Notes: generated by a model not told the origin, from the letters alone. A stretch of DNA of 64,000 bases from Sinorhizobium chiapasense (GCF_036488675.1 NZ_CP133148.1:2356001-2420000), one strand, 5' to 3'. Shown: positions 1 to 8,838, numbered from the stretch's first letter. Numbers and translations: made by a program.

Positions 1-253
1 TGATCGCCGTGTGCGGGTCCTCCGCCTCGCGAAGCGGCAGGTAGACGTGCTGCTCGAACCATTGGTCGATTTCGCGGAGCACCGTCGTCGCCATCTCCTC
101 CTTTCCGCCCGGGAAGAAGTGATAGAGGCTGCCCTTGCCGAGCCCGGTCTTCTCGCTGATGACCGAAAGGCTCGCGCCTTCGAAGCCATGCTCCCGGAAA
201 ATCTCGGCCAGGACAGGGATGACGTCCGAGCGCTCCGCGACGGTCTTTGCCAT
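1..253 (-). CDS. TetR/AcrR-family transcriptional regulator (partial, cut by window edge)
   Basis: The reverse strand encodes MAKTVAERSDVIPVLAEIF followed by the helix-turn-helix typical of TetR regulators (phrases ASLSVISEKTGLGKGSLYHFF, where a Ser/Thr-rich turn precedes the G-K-G-S-LYHFF recognition helix). Only the N-terminal 84 residues, the DNA-binding domain, lie in the window; the ligand-binding domain is beyond base 1. The gene begins 4 bases after the stop of the DUF1348 gene on the same strand, so the two are probably cotranscribed and this repressor may control its own operon through the inverted repeat at 750-782. Family is clear; the ligand is unknown. Confidence 0.85.
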   Translation of the reverse strand, partial: MAKTVAERSDVIPVLAEIFREHGFEGASLSVISEKTGLGKGSLYHFFPGGKEEMATTVLREIDQWFEQHVYLPLREAEDPHTAI

Positions 254-257
254 GATG

Positions 258-731
258 TTACAATCCGAGTTCCGAAAGGCCGGGATGATCCGCCGGCCGA
301 GGCCCGGACCTGTCCCAGAAGAACTTCCGGTCCGCTTCCTTGATCGGCATGTCGTTGATGCTGGCGTAGCGCGTATGCATCAAACCGTTTTCATCGAACT
401 CCCAGTTCTCGTTACCGTAGGCGCGATACCAGTTGCCGGAGTCATCGCGATGCTCATAGGCGAAGCGCACCGCGATGCGGTTGCCGTCATGCGCCCAAAG
501 CTCTTTGATCAGGCGATATTCGAGCTCCTTATTCCACTTGCGCGTCAGGAAAGCGACAATCGCCTCACGGCCCTCCACGAATTCAGCGCGGTTGCGCCAA
601 TGGCTGTCGACGGTATAGGCGCGCGACACCCTTTCCGGATCGCAGCTGTTCCAGCCGTCTTCGGCCGCACGGATCTTTTGAATGGCCGTCTCGCGGGTGA
701 AAGGCGGCAGCGGCGGGCGTTGTTCGGACAT
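258..731 (-). CDS. DUF1348 (NTF2-like fold) protein
   Basis: A 157-residue protein starting [16 protein letters not shown]. The body has the DUF1348 pattern: [43 protein letters not shown], and [19 protein letters not shown] and [12 protein letters not shown] strands. DUF1348 proteins belong to the SnoaL/NTF2-like alpha+beta barrel superfamily; their substrates are not established. I chose the ATG at 731 because GGAG lies 6 bases upstream; a longer frame reaches 791 but would run through the proposed operator. It is followed after 4 bases by the TetR gene, so it is probably that regulator's target. Likely cytoplasmic, as no signal peptide is seen. Confidence 0.85.
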   Translation of the reverse strand: MSEQRPPLPPFTRETAIQKIRAAEDGWNSCDPERVSRAYTVDSHWRNRAEFVEGREAIVAFLTRKWNKELEYRLIKELWAHDGNRIAVRFAYEHRDDSGNWYRAYGNENWEFDENGLMHTRYASINDMPIKEADRKFFWDRSGPRPADHPGLSELGL

Positions 732-749
732 CTTCATCTCCTTGTTTAT

Positions 750-782
750 GTACTGATCGGTAAACTGTGTATCAATCGGTAC
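750..782. promoter_or_regulatory. Probable TetR operator upstream of the DUF1348-tetR operon
   Basis: GTACTGAT (750-757) and ATCGGTAC (775-782) form an inverted repeat with 7 of 8 matches. The inner sequence repeats the ATCGGTA motif, related to the TACCGATCGGTA sites bound by some TetR repressors. It sits 20-50 bases upstream of the DUF1348 start, where a repressor of the operon would bind. Binding is inferred from position and symmetry only. Confidence 0.5.
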
Positions 783-1025
783 AGTCGGCACTCAACCAAG
801 TCAATGCCGACGTTTCGCGCACCGCCAATTTGTCGTGCGAATTTGAAAAACACTTAGCGCCAGGAATGCGGTCACGCTGAAAGCTCCTTGCCGTTTCGGC
901 ACGGACCGGCGTGATCGGGCGGGTGTGCAAAAATTCGTTGGGCCTTGCTGTCGGAAGCGGCGAAGCGGAAGCGTCCTAGATAGAACCGGATACCGGTTGA
1001 GATACGCAAACAGGAGGCTTTCCCC

Positions 1026-1502
1026 ATGTCCAAGGTCATCTCTCACCTCTGGTTCGCCGAGAACGCCCGTGAGGCCGTGAAATTCTACGTGTCGGTCATC
1101 CCGAACTCCTCGATCGGTCGCGAAACGACTATTCCCGCCGAGACGCCGAGCGGCCCTCCCGGCAGCGTATCGATCATCGAATTCAAGCTGGACGGTCAGG
1201 CTTTCATCGCGCTCGAAGCCGGCCCGCTCGACCCCTTCAACCATTCCTTCTCGATCCAGGTCGAATGCGACAGCCAGCAGGACGTCGACCGCATCTGGGA
1301 CGCCTTCATCGGCAACGGCGGCGAGGCAGAGCAGTGCGGCTGGCTGAAGGACCGCTGGGGGCTCTCCTGGCAGATCGTGCCGCGTGCGCTCGGCGAAATG
1401 GTCGCCCACCCGGACCGCGAACGTGCCAAGCGTGCAACGGAAGCGATGCTCGCCATGGTCAAGATCGACGTCGCCGCGCTCGAACGCGCCTTTAACGGCT
1501 AG
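1026..1502 (+). CDS. VOC-family protein, PhnB/3-demethylubiquinone methyltransferase-like
   Basis: A 158-residue protein with the PhnB-like VOC signature: HLWFAENAREAVKFYVSVIP near the start, FKLDGQAFIALEAGP, and the end block CGWLKDRWGLSWQIVP. Members have the glyoxalase/bleomycin-resistance fold; despite the family name 3-demethylubiquinone-9 3-methyltransferase they are not shown to methylate. An AGGAGG ribosome site lies 8-13 bases before the ATG. The gene stands alone between the DUF1348 operon, transcribed the other way, and a repeat-rich gap. Its TAG stop is the first three bases of the palindromic repeat beginning at 1500. Confidence 0.85.
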   Translation: MSKVISHLWFAENAREAVKFYVSVIPNSSIGRETTIPAETPSGPPGSVSIIEFKLDGQAFIALEAGPLDPFNHSFSIQVECDSQQDVDRIWDAFIGNGGEAEQCGWLKDRWGLSWQIVPRALGEMVAHPDRERAKRATEAMLAMVKIDVAALERAFNG

Positions 1503-1551
1503 AGCGGGATGAGGAAAAGTGTGTGCGGTTTTCCGCCCGCACCCCGCTCTA
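1500..1551. repeat. Palindromic intergenic repeat, AGCGGGATGAGGAAAAGTGT type, copy 1
   Basis: An imperfect inverted repeat: TAGAGCGGG at the left end pairs with CCCCGCTCTA at the right, with a GGAAAA...TTTTCC inner stem. The same core recurs at 55186-55225. It directly follows, and supplies the stop codon of, the PhnB-like gene. It may fold as an RNA hairpin and help end transcription, but it lacks a clean T-tract. Confidence 0.8.
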
Positions 1552-1563
1552 ACTTATTAGAAT

Positions 1564-1612
1564 CGATCACGTTCATGATTTTAGGTCGATCCGACCTAAA
1601 ATCATCGTGATC
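1564..1612. repeat. Long palindrome (14-bp perfect arms, 3-base loop)
   Basis: ATGATTTTAGGTCG at 1575-1588 is followed by a 3-base loop and its exact complement at 1592-1605. An outer stem GATCACG/CGTGATC (1564-1570/1606-1612) extends it. The structure is adjacent to two other palindromic units, forming a mosaic cluster from 1500 to about 1662. Confidence 0.8.
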
Positions 1613-1662
1613 TAGGACGCCGTGCGTTCAAATGAACGCACAAAGGACGCTCTAGCACTTTG
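1613..1662. repeat. Intergenic mosaic repeat, GCACTTTGATTCT type
   Basis: Contains GTGCGTTCA/TGAACGCAC inverted arms, then AAAGGACGCTCTAGCACTTTGATTC. The same unit recurs at 46490-46540 and, in a GACGCGC variant, at 7426, 33242 and 42771. The rest of the gap, 1663-2232, holds no convincing gene: short frames there have no ribosome site and no recognisable domain. Confidence 0.75.
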
Positions 1663-2232
1663 ATTCTGGAGCGTCGCATTTGCGTCGGCGCGAGCCATCT
1701 CTGCTCCCCTTTCGGGGATCGGTTGGATCGCGGCGCCGCGCACTCGTTCGGAGACGCGAAAAACTGCCTGTAACGATTTGAATTTGCGGACGATTCCTCA
1801 CGTCCCCATCTCGGTTCTGGAAGCCCCGCGGCAGGCTCAACGTTTCGGATTTTGGACTGATTGCGGAGCGACCGTCGTCGCACGGAAGACAATCGTGTTT
1901 CGTTACAGATCGCCCCTAAAAGTTACTGGACCGGCGCATTGGATTTGGCAAATATGAGCACGCAAATCCGTGAGAATTCTTTTCTAAGAATTCATTTCAG
2001 TAGCCATTTAGATCAGAGCTCGCTGCCGTCAGTCGGGCTCTGATTGGGAGTGCGAACTCACAGGAATGGCGGCGGTTCCCGAGGGGGGTATAAACGGATT
2101 GGCCCGAAGTTTTCGTCGGGCGGGCACGGCGTTTCTGGCAATAGATGAGCGCCAGTAGGTTGGCAGGCATTTCGTCGCAAACTACCATCAGAGTCCGTTC
2201 CTGCGGGGCGGGCTCTGTTTTTGTGTTCCGGG

Positions 2233-2290
2233 GCATGTATCCTTAAATCGTATCCGATTTAACGATAAAACATGCAGCAATTCAAAGTAA
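2233..2290. repeat. Intergenic mosaic repeat, CATG-TTAAATCG-ATTTAA-CATGCAGCAATTCAAAG type
   Basis: GCATGTATCC, then TTAAATCG...CGATTTAA arms, then ACATGCAGCAATTCAAAGT. The reverse-oriented counterpart appears in full at 42771-42877 and elsewhere in the window. Nothing gene-like was found in 2291-2656, the leader of the cyclase gene. Confidence 0.7.
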
Positions 2291-2656
2291 GACGGTAGTC
2301 AGCGCATTCTTATCACCTTGAGCAGATCGCTCAGCTGACGTCCGCAAGGACGCCGTCTGCCGGCCACAACCTCAACGTCAGCGCGCCTGCTATCCGGCCA
2401 CGTCCAGGGCCGCCGCCACTCGCCCGTGCGGCCGCGCCCCGCCGCCGCAATGGCGTCGGAGAAGCGCCTGCTGTAAGCTGTTGCGAAAGATGTGGGGCCG
2501 ATTCCCGCTCAAATCTCTTTCTGATCTTACGGCGCCGCGCGGTTTTTCCGATGTGCGGCGGTCACTGTAACAGTTTGAATGACGGCATGAATTATCATGC
2601 CGAGGAAGCCGGCGGAGTACACGCACTGCGGGAAAGCCGCGCATGGAAGACCGGGC

Positions 2657-4864
2657 ATGGAGCGCCGTCTCGCAGCCATCCTGATTGCCGATGTCGTCGG
2701 ATACAGCCGCTTGAGCCGGATCGACGAAGAGGACACGCGCATCCGCTTCCAGGCGAATTTTGTCGAGGTCTTCGAGCCGCAGATCGCCGAACATCACGGG
2801 CGCCTGGTCAAGACAATGGGCGACGGCCTGCTCGTCGAGTTCCACAGCGTCGTCGATGCGCTTCGCTGCGCCGTGGAGGTGCAGCGGCAAATGGCCCGAC
2901 GCAATGCCGGCACGCCGCCGGATCGTCGGCTCGATTTCCGCATCGGCGTCAACCTCGGCGACGTCATCGTCGAGGGCGACGATATCCACGGTGACGGCGT
3001 CAACATCGCCGCCCGGCTGGAGCCGCTCGCCGAACCGGGCGGCATCGCGATTTCCGGCTCCGCCTACGACCAGCTGAGGACGAAGCTTGCCGTCGGCTTC
3101 GTCTCGCTCGGCGAGCAGAAGGTGAAGAACATCCCGGAGCCGGTGCGGGTCTATCGCGTCGTGCTCGATCCGGCGGCGGCGGGCAAGACGGTCGCCGTGC
3201 GCAAGACCCGTAGCACCTGGCTCGCTGCCGCGGCGGCCGGCGCCAGCATGCTCGCGGGAGCCTTGCTCTGGTGGCAGCCGTGGACGCTGTTCTGGCCCGA
3301 GCCCGCTCCCCAGCGCATCGCCTATCCGCTGCCGGACAAGCCTTCGGTCGCGGTGCTGCCTTTCATCAATGTCAGCGGCGATGAGACGCAGGACCATCTG
3401 GCGCAGGGCCTGACCGACGATCTGATCACCGAGCTCTCGAAGGTCTCCGGCCTCTTCGTCATCGCCCGTCATTCGGTCCTTGCCGTGCGCAGTTCCGAGA
3501 CGAACATCCAGGACGTCGCGTCCGAGCTCGGCGTCCACTACGTGCTCGAAGGCACATTGCAACGGGCGGATATGCGGCTGCGCATCAATGTCAAGCTGAT
3601 CGACGCGACCACCGGCCACTCGCTCTGGGCCGAGCGCTACGATCGCCAATACAGGGATATCTTCGCGGTCCAGGACGATGTCATCGGCAAGATCACGTCA
3701 GCCCTCGAGGTCAAGCTCAGCCAGGGTGAGCAGGATCAGCTCGCCCGCATACCGACCGACAATCTGGAAGCCTACGACAATTATCTCAGGGCCGAGCAGG
3801 AAGGGCTGATCTACAGCGACGTCAACACCTATCGCCGCACGCTCTCGTTCTACCAGAAGGCGATCGACCTCGATCCGCGTTTCGCCAACGCCCATGCCGG
3901 CATCGCCCGCGTCGCCGTCGATGTCTGGCGCAACGACTACAACTATCTCTGGTCCGCGGCGGTCGCCCGCAAGATCGCCTATGACGCCGCCGGCGAGGCG
4001 CTGAAGCTCGACCCGAACAATGCCCGCGCGCATACCGTGCTTGCCCTGTTGCAGCTCGTCGACGGTCGCGCCACCGAGGCGCTCGATTCCGCCAATCGCG
4101 CGGTCGCCGCCCAGCCGAGCGACGCGGAGGCCTACGGCAATCTGGCGCTGATCCTTGCCCATACCGGCAGCCACCAGCAGGCGATCGGAGAGATGCAACG
4201 GGCCTTGCGGCTCGACCCCTCGCCGCCGCCGAGCTTCCAGCTGCTCGCTGGCATCGTCTTCTACACCGCCCGCGACAACGACCGCGCCATCCCGCTGATC
4301 GAAACGGCGAGCCACGCACTGCCCGATGCCGAGCCCGCCCATGAATATCTCGCCGCGGCCTATGCCCATCGTGGCGATGCGGCGCGAGCAGCCGACGAGG
4401 CCGGAAAGCTGAAGGCGCTCTTTCCGGAGGCGAATTTCACCTATTACAGCTATCTTTATGACTACTGGAACAGGGGGGATCTGGCCTACCACCTCTCCGG
4501 ACTGAAAGCGGCGGGCATGCCCGAATGGCCCTTCGGTTTTGCGGGATCGGCCGCCGACCGCCTCGCCGGGGCCAATCTCGCCGGCCTCACCGCCGACAAG
4601 ACCTGGATCGGCAAACACAAGAACGGCACCGAGTTCATCCAGGCTTTCGACAGGGCCGGCAACACCGCCTATCGCACCGCCAACACCAGCATCACCGGCA
4701 TCGCGGAGATCCGGGGCGATCAGCTCTGCGAAAAGATCGGCGGCTATTTCCTCGACCGCATGGTCTGCGGCTATGTCTATCGCAACACCACGGGCGAGCA
4801 GACCGACATGGACTACATCCACGTCACCCCGCAGGCGCTCAAGTTCTTTTCGCTGGAGCGGTGA
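2657..4864 (+). CDS. Class III adenylate/guanylate cyclase with TolB-like and TPR regions (cyclase 1)
   Basis: A 735-residue protein. Residues 1-170 are a class III nucleotidyl cyclase domain: LAAILIADVVGYSRL carries the first metal-binding Asp, MGDGLLVEF the second, and GDVIVEGDDIHGDGVNIAARL the dimerisation/ATP region. A hydrophobic segment at about 195-220 (AAAAAGASMLAGALLWW) probably crosses the membrane. Next comes a TolB-N-like domain (PSVAVLPFINVSGDETQDHL, LWAERYDRQYRDIFAVQDD) and TPR repeats to the C-terminus. The start at 2657 is preferred over 2597 because GGAAGA precedes it by 6 bases and the cyclase domain begins at once. The predicted product is cAMP; the signal sensed is unknown. 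The window holds two further paralogues. Confidence 0.9.
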   Translation: MERRLAAILIADVVGYSRLSRIDEEDTRIRFQANFVEVFEPQIAEHHGRLVKTMGDGLLVEFHSVVDALRCAVEVQRQMARRNAGTPPDRRLDFRIGVNLGDVIVEGDDIHGDGVNIAARLEPLAEPGGIAISGSAYDQLRTKLAVGFVSLGEQKVKNIPEPVRVYRVVLDPAAAGKTVAVRKTRSTWLAAAAAGASMLAGALLWWQPWTLFWPEPAPQRIAYPLPDKPSVAVLPFINVSGDETQDHLAQGLTDDLITELSKVSGLFVIARHSVLAVRSSETNIQDVASELGVHYVLEGTLQRADMRLRINVKLIDATTGHSLWAERYDRQYRDIFAVQDDVIGKITSALEVKLSQGEQDQLARIPTDNLEAYDNYLRAEQEGLIYSDVNTYRRTLSFYQKAIDLDPRFANAHAGIARVAVDVWRNDYNYLWSAAVARKIAYDAAGEALKLDPNNARAHTVLALLQLVDGRATEALDSANRAVAAQPSDAEAYGNLALILAHTGSHQQAIGEMQRALRLDPSPPPSFQLLAGIVFYTARDNDRAIPLIETASHALPDAEPAHEYLAAAYAHRGDAARAADEAGKLKALFPEANFTYYSYLYDYWNRGDLAYHLSGLKAAGMPEWPFGFAGSAADRLAGANLAGLTADKTWIGKHKNGTEFIQAFDRAGNTAYRTANTSITGIAEIRGDQLCEKIGGYFLDRMVCGYVYRNTTGEQTDMDYIHVTPQALKFFSLER

Positions 4865-4941
4865 ACACGGAGACGGTGGCGCCCGCCCCATCCGCCTCGT
4901 CAAGCGAGTTGGGGGCGCGGCGCCGGATTGTGAGCGCCGGA

Positions 4942-5199
4942 TCAAGACCGGCGGACATCGCTTCGGCTGCTTGTGACAAGCCGCAGCCATGGCGCCGTAT
5001 GGAAGGCGCTCATGAGCAGGTACATAAGCGCCATTCCGCTCAGCGGGGAACCGTCCTGCGTGGTGGAACAGATCATGTCCGCGCCACCCGCTGAAGTCGT
5101 CAGCAGTGCCATGATCGCGAAAGTGGGGGCAGCGGCAAGGCACAGCCAGTCGGCTGCGCCGTGTGCGGCGCCTTTCGAGCTCTCGGGATGATGCAACAT
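4942..5199 (-). CDS. Small integral membrane protein linked to the DUF899 gene
   Basis: An 85-residue protein with two hydrophobic stretches, LCLAAAPTFAIMALLTTSAGG (about residues 19-39) and MALMYLLMSAFHTAPWLRL (about 56-74), consistent with two membrane spans. It starts 6 bases after the DUF899 stop on the same strand, so they form an operon. I recognise the overall pattern (N-terminal PESSK.AAHGAADW, HTAPWL near the end) as one conserved beside DUF899 genes in rhizobia, but no function is known to me. The coding frame is short; support comes mainly from tight coupling and hydrophobic pattern. Confidence 0.65.
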   Translation of the reverse strand: MLHHPESSKGAAHGAADWLCLAAAPTFAIMALLTTSAGGADMICSTTQDGSPLSGMALMYLLMSAFHTAPWLRLVTSSRSDVRRS

Positions 5200-5205
5200 C
5201 GGGCG

Positions 5206-5997
5206 TCAACCCCGCCCATAGGCGTCGCGGTGGCGCCACCAGATACCGTTCTCGTTACGCCCCAGAGGCGCTCGGTCGAGCCACTGATACACGCCCCACA
5301 GCCCGTCCAGTCCGCGCGCATAGCTGGAATAGGTGTGGTAGACGACACCGTCGTCGAGCACGAAGGCGCTGACGCCGGGCCTGTCGCGCGTGTAGGTGGG
5401 AACGTCGGTGCCGGTCATGGCCGCGATTTGCGCGACCGGCCCCTCGTCGCCGCTCCACTCCCGAACGGTCTTTCCGGCAAGCGGCTCCGGCGCCGGCGGC
5501 TCGCGGCGGAAATTGTATTCTATGGTGCCCGCGCGCTGCTCTTCCGCGGTGAACCAGACGCTGAAGTCTCGGTTGAACTCGCCGTCGTTCGAGGACGCCC
5601 AGGGAAAGCTCCACCCCATCCTCTTCTTGAACGCCTGCAGTTTTGCGAGCGGCGCGCGCGACACCGCCGAGAAGGCGACATCGTGGTTCTCAAGATGAAC
5701 GACGATGCCGTTGAACCCGTCCGCGATCGAGGAGCAGGACGGGCAACCGGCCGTGTAGTCCGGTCCGAACATGAAGTGGTAGACGAGGAGCTGCGAACGC
5801 CCGCGGAAGAGGTCTTTGATCGAAACGTTTCCGTCCTCGGTGTCGAACCGGTAGTCCTTGTCGATCCGGACCCAGGGCAGCGCCTGACGCCTGAGCGCCA
5901 GCTCGTCGCTGCGCCGCGTCAGCTCCTTCTCCTCCTGGAGCAGGTCGAGCCGCGCTGCCAGCCATTCGTCACGGGTTCCGGTCACATGTGCCGTCAT
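5206..5997 (-). CDS. DUF899 family, thioredoxin-like protein
   Basis: A 263-residue protein with the DUF899 signature: LALRRQALPWVRIDKDYRFD, LFRGRSQLLVYHFMFGPDY, the C-P-S-C-S motif in AGCPSCSSIADGF, and YSSYARGLDGLWGVYQWLD near the end. The fold is thioredoxin-like with a CxxC-type pair in the usual position, suggesting a redox role that has not been demonstrated. Start ATG at 5997 follows GGAGAAGAG closely; the open frame extends far upstream only because the opposite strand codes. It heads an operon with the small membrane protein and diverges from the HTH regulator at 6121, its likely controller. Confidence 0.88.
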   Translation of the reverse strand: MTAHVTGTRDEWLAARLDLLQEEKELTRRSDELALRRQALPWVRIDKDYRFDTEDGNVSIKDLFRGRSQLLVYHFMFGPDYTAGCPSCSSIADGFNGIVVHLENHDVAFSAVSRAPLAKLQAFKKRMGWSFPWASSNDGEFNRDFSVWFTAEEQRAGTIEYNFRREPPAPEPLAGKTVREWSGDEGPVAQIAAMTGTDVPTYTRDRPGVSAFVLDDGVVYHTYSSYARGLDGLWGVYQWLDRAPLGRNENGIWWRHRDAYGRG

Positions 5998-6120
5998 CAC
6001 TCTTCTCCTTTGGCCATTTGTCGTCGTACCTTCCTGGCGCGACGTGCTGCTTCGTTTGGTCGTGAGGCAGATTAGGACGGGAGAACGAATGGTGAGAGTG
6101 ACAAGTGTGACGGGATTCCG

Positions 6121-7341
6121 ATGGATTCGCTGATCACCGCCGCGGCACGCGCGCTTGCAACGGGCGATCCGCTCGGCGCCTTGAAGCGGGTTGCGCTCCG
6201 CGATGATCCGCCCGCGCTGGCGCTCCGGGGCATCGCCATGGCTCAGCTCGGCGATCTTGTTCGCGCGAAGGCACTGCTGAAGAGCGCCGCGCGCGCCTTC
6301 GGCCGGAAGGAGGCGGTGGCGCGCGCCCGCTGCGTCGTCGCCGAAGCCGAGATTGCGCTCGTCTCGCGCGACCTCACCTGGCCCGCAAAGGCCCTCGACG
6401 CCGCACGCGTGACGCTCGAAGCGCACGGCGACCGGGCGAATGCCGCCCATGCACTGAACGTCGAGGTCCGGCGGCTGCTGCTGATCGGCCGCCTCGACGA
6501 GGCCGAGCGCATGCTGGCCGGGTTCGATCCCTCCCCGCTTCCCCCAGCCTTGCGCGCCGCCCATGAACTGGCAGTCGCGGGCATCGCTGCCCGGCGCCTG
6601 CAGACGCAGGCCGCGCGCGCCGCGCTCACGCGCGCCTCCGAGGCCGCGCGCGAGGCGGATATCCCGGCGCTGACGGCGGAGGTCGAGACCGCATCGCTGG
6701 TGCTGAAGACACCGGCGGCGCGCCTGATCGCACGCGGCGAGGAACAGCCCCTCCTGCTCGAGGAGGTCGAGGCGCTGCTTTCGTCCGGTGCGCTCGTCGT
6801 CGACGCCTGCCGCAACGTCGTCAGGGACGAGAGGCTGGCGGTCTCGCTCGCGACGCGCCCGATCCTCTTCGCGCTGGCGCGTGCGCTGGCCGACGCCTGG
6901 CCGGGAGACGTGCCGAGGAGCACGCTGCTTTCCCGCGCCTTCCGCGCGAAACACGCCGATGAATCCCATCGCGCGCGGCTCAGGGTGGAAATCGGCCGGC
7001 TTCGCGCCGAGTTACGGGCGCTCGCGGACATAAGCGCGACGAAGCGAGGCTTCGCGCTGGTGCCGCGCCATGCGCACGAGGTCGTCGTGCTGGCGCCACC
7101 TGTCGAGGAGCGGCACGCGGCGGTGCTTGCCTTCCTTGCCGACGGCGAATCCTGGTCCAGCTCCGCGCTGGCGATCGCGCTCGACGCCAGCCCTCGTACC
7201 GTGCAGCGGGCGCTCGAACAGCTCGCTGCAGACGGCAAGGTGCAGGCTTTCGGCCGCGGTCCGGCGCGCCGCTGGATGACCCCGCCGCTCACCGGCTTCC
7301 CGACAATCTTGTTACTCCCGGGCCCGCTGCCGAACGACTAG
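6121..7341 (+). CDS. HTH regulator with TPR-like N-terminal region, divergent to DUF899
   Basis: A 406-residue, Ala/Arg-rich, mostly helical protein. Residues 1-200 show repeated helical hairpins resembling TPR units (ALRGIAMAQLGDLVRAKALL, then RCVVAEAEIAL). The C-terminal part has a winged-helix appearance: WSSSALAIALDASPRTVQRA followed by LEQLAADGKVQAFGRG, with a trailing basic segment. It is transcribed away from the DUF899 gene across a 123-base gap, the classical layout of a regulator and its target. The ribosome site before 6121 is weak (GACGGG), so the start is uncertain. Function as a DNA-binding regulator is inferred. Confidence 0.75.
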   Translation: MDSLITAAARALATGDPLGALKRVALRDDPPALALRGIAMAQLGDLVRAKALLKSAARAFGRKEAVARARCVVAEAEIALVSRDLTWPAKALDAARVTLEAHGDRANAAHALNVEVRRLLLIGRLDEAERMLAGFDPSPLPPALRAAHELAVAGIAARRLQTQAARAALTRASEAAREADIPALTAEVETASLVLKTPAARLIARGEEQPLLLEEVEALLSSGALVVDACRNVVRDERLAVSLATRPILFALARALADAWPGDVPRSTLLSRAFRAKHADESHRARLRVEIGRLRAELRALADISATKRGFALVPRHAHEVVVLAPPVEERHAAVLAFLADGESWSSSALAIALDASPRTVQRALEQLAADGKVQAFGRGPARRWMTPPLTGFPTILLLPGPLPND

Positions 7342-7425
7342 TGTGAGGCTACGGCGTCATCGGCCAGGGCCCGATTGATGCGGGCTGGATAAAGACGGAT
7401 ACTTCTCGGCAGGCTTTCGGCTACC

Positions 7426-7531
7426 GCATGTTTCCTTAAATCGGAGCTGATTTAAGGATAAGAACATGCGGCAATTCAAAGTGCTACAGCGTCCTTTGCG
7501 CGTCTGATCAGACGCGCAAAGGACGCTGTAG
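7426..7531. repeat. Intergenic mosaic repeat (two units)
   Basis: CGCATGTTTCCTTAAATCGG, ATTTAAGG, ACATGCGGCAATTCAAAGTG, then an inverted repeat in which GCGTCCTTTGCGCGTCTGAT pairs with its complement across TCAG. It is the reverse orientation of the copy at 42771-42877. It ends directly at the SnoaL-like gene, so its hairpin lies in the leader of that transcript. Confidence 0.85.
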
Positions 7532-7546
7532 ATGGAGACTGGCGCG

Positions 7547-7918
7547 ATGGACATTCGATCGACACTGACGGAGCTATGCGGGGCCTTTAACGCCCATGAC
7601 CTCGATCGCATCATGGCGTTCTTTTCTGACGATTGCGTCCTGGAGATGCCGAGAGGAAACATGCCCTGGGGTTCCCGTTTTGAGGGCAAACGGAACGTGC
7701 GTGACGCGCTGGCAACACGCTTCGAAGGCCTGCCTGATGTCCACTATGACGACGACGAGCATTTTGTGGATTCCGCGGCCGATACCGGCATTTCGAAATG
7801 GACCCTTACAGGCACGAACCGCGAGGGAACGAGAATAGAGGTCCGGGGTTGTGACTTCTACACGTTTCGCAACGGAAAGGTGATCCGCAAGGACTCCTAT
7901 TGGAAAATCGTGGAGTAA
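7547..7918 (+). CDS. SnoaL/NTF2-like protein (steroid isomerase-like)
   Basis: A 123-residue single-domain protein: MDIRSTLTELCGAFNAHDLD, IMAFFSDDCVLEMP, GSRFEGKRNVRDAL, and the end strands CDFYTFRNGKVIRKDSYWKI. This is the SnoaL-like branch of the NTF2 superfamily, small barrels used as isomerases, hydrolases or binding proteins. The catalytic role cannot be told from sequence. I prefer the ATG at 7547 (GGAG 9 bases upstream) to the one at 7532, because the latter overlaps the end of the repeat. No cotranscribed partner is evident; the propeller gene starts 105 bases later. Confidence 0.82.
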   Translation: MDIRSTLTELCGAFNAHDLDRIMAFFSDDCVLEMPRGNMPWGSRFEGKRNVRDALATRFEGLPDVHYDDDEHFVDSAADTGISKWTLTGTNREGTRIEVRGCDFYTFRNGKVIRKDSYWKIVE

Positions 7919-8023
7919 GCTTGCGATGTCGGCCCATCGGATCGATCGGCGCATCGCGGCAAGCCAAATGCTGCGGCGAGCTTTGTGCCGCGCTGCAGGA
8001 GATCATGCATCAGGAGGAAAAGC

Positions 8024-8656
8024 ATGAAACGATCCGCCGCCGAAATCCTTCGTGAATACGGCCCCTTCCCCGAAGCAGACGACGTGCATGGCGTCACGTT
8101 CGACGGCAGTCACGTCTGGTTCGCCTCCGGCGACCGGCTGAACGCCGTCGATCCGGCGAGCGGAGAATTGACGCGCTCGATCGATGTCGCCGCCCATGCG
8201 GGAACGGCTTTCGACGGCCGGCACCTGTTCCAGATCGCCGAGGACCGCATCCAGAAAATCGATCCGAAGAGCGGCCGCGTGCTCGCGACAATCCCGGCAC
8301 CGGGAGGCGGCGGTGACTCGGGGCTCGCCTGGGCCGAAGGCACGCTCTGGGTGGGCCAGCACCGGGGCCGCAGGATCCACCAGATCGATCCCGAGACCGG
8401 AAAAATCCTCCGCACCATCGAGTCCAACCGCGTCGTCACCGGCGTCACCTGGATCGACGGCGAACTCTGGCACGGCACCTGGGAAGGCGACGAGGCCGAT
8501 GTCCGGCGCGTCGATCCCGAAACGGGCGCGGTCCTGGAGCGGCTCGACATGCCGCCTGGTATGGGCGTGTCGGGGCTGGAATCCGACGGCCGCGACCGCT
8601 TCTTCTGCGGCGGGGGGCGCGCCGGCAAGATCAGAGCCATCCGTCGGCCGAGGTAG
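8024..8656 (+). CDS. Beta-propeller protein, glutamine cyclotransferase/PQQ-like
   Basis: A 210-residue protein with five or more repeats of the form W-x-G-x-x-x-x-x-x-x-x-I-D-P-x-T-G: LNAVDPASGELTRSIDVA, IQKIDPKSGRVLATI, IHQIDPETGKILRTI and VRRVDPETGAVLERLDMP. Such repeats build the propeller blades of glutaminyl cyclases, SMP-30-like and Vgb-like proteins. No signal peptide is seen. The start at 8024 follows AGGAGG at 5-10 bases, better than the in-frame ATG at 7985. The enzyme activity is not determinable; the glutaminyl cyclase-like annotation is a fold-level call. Confidence 0.75.
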   Translation: MKRSAAEILREYGPFPEADDVHGVTFDGSHVWFASGDRLNAVDPASGELTRSIDVAAHAGTAFDGRHLFQIAEDRIQKIDPKSGRVLATIPAPGGGGDSGLAWAEGTLWVGQHRGRRIHQIDPETGKILRTIESNRVVTGVTWIDGELWHGTWEGDEADVRRVDPETGAVLERLDMPPGMGVSGLESDGRDRFFCGGGRAGKIRAIRRPR

Positions 8657-8707
8657 GATTGGACGACCCGCCTCCGAACCCGCCCCCACGTCGGGCACGA
8701 TGACAAA

Positions 8708-8751
8708 CGGCGGGCGGTAAGCCGCCTGCTACGCCCGCTGCAGAATTTTTT
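8708..8751 (+). terminator. Rho-independent terminator after the propeller gene
   Basis: CGGCGGGCG (8708-8716) pairs with CGCCCGCTG (8732-8740) with one mismatch, followed by a run of six T at 8746-8751. It lies 51 bases after the propeller stop and before the MFS gene on the same strand. Confidence 0.65.
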
Positions 8752-8838
8752 AAAGGCATGTCGTTTTTCAATCAGCTCGTTCGTCTTGAAGGAGCGCCAC
8801 CTGCCTGGGCGTCGCCAATTTTGCCAAGAGGTCTTTTC

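Noticed and set aside
1602..2236. Several 60-96-codon frames in the gap after the PhnB-like gene
   Set aside because: They run through repeats or have no ribosome site and no recognisable pattern.
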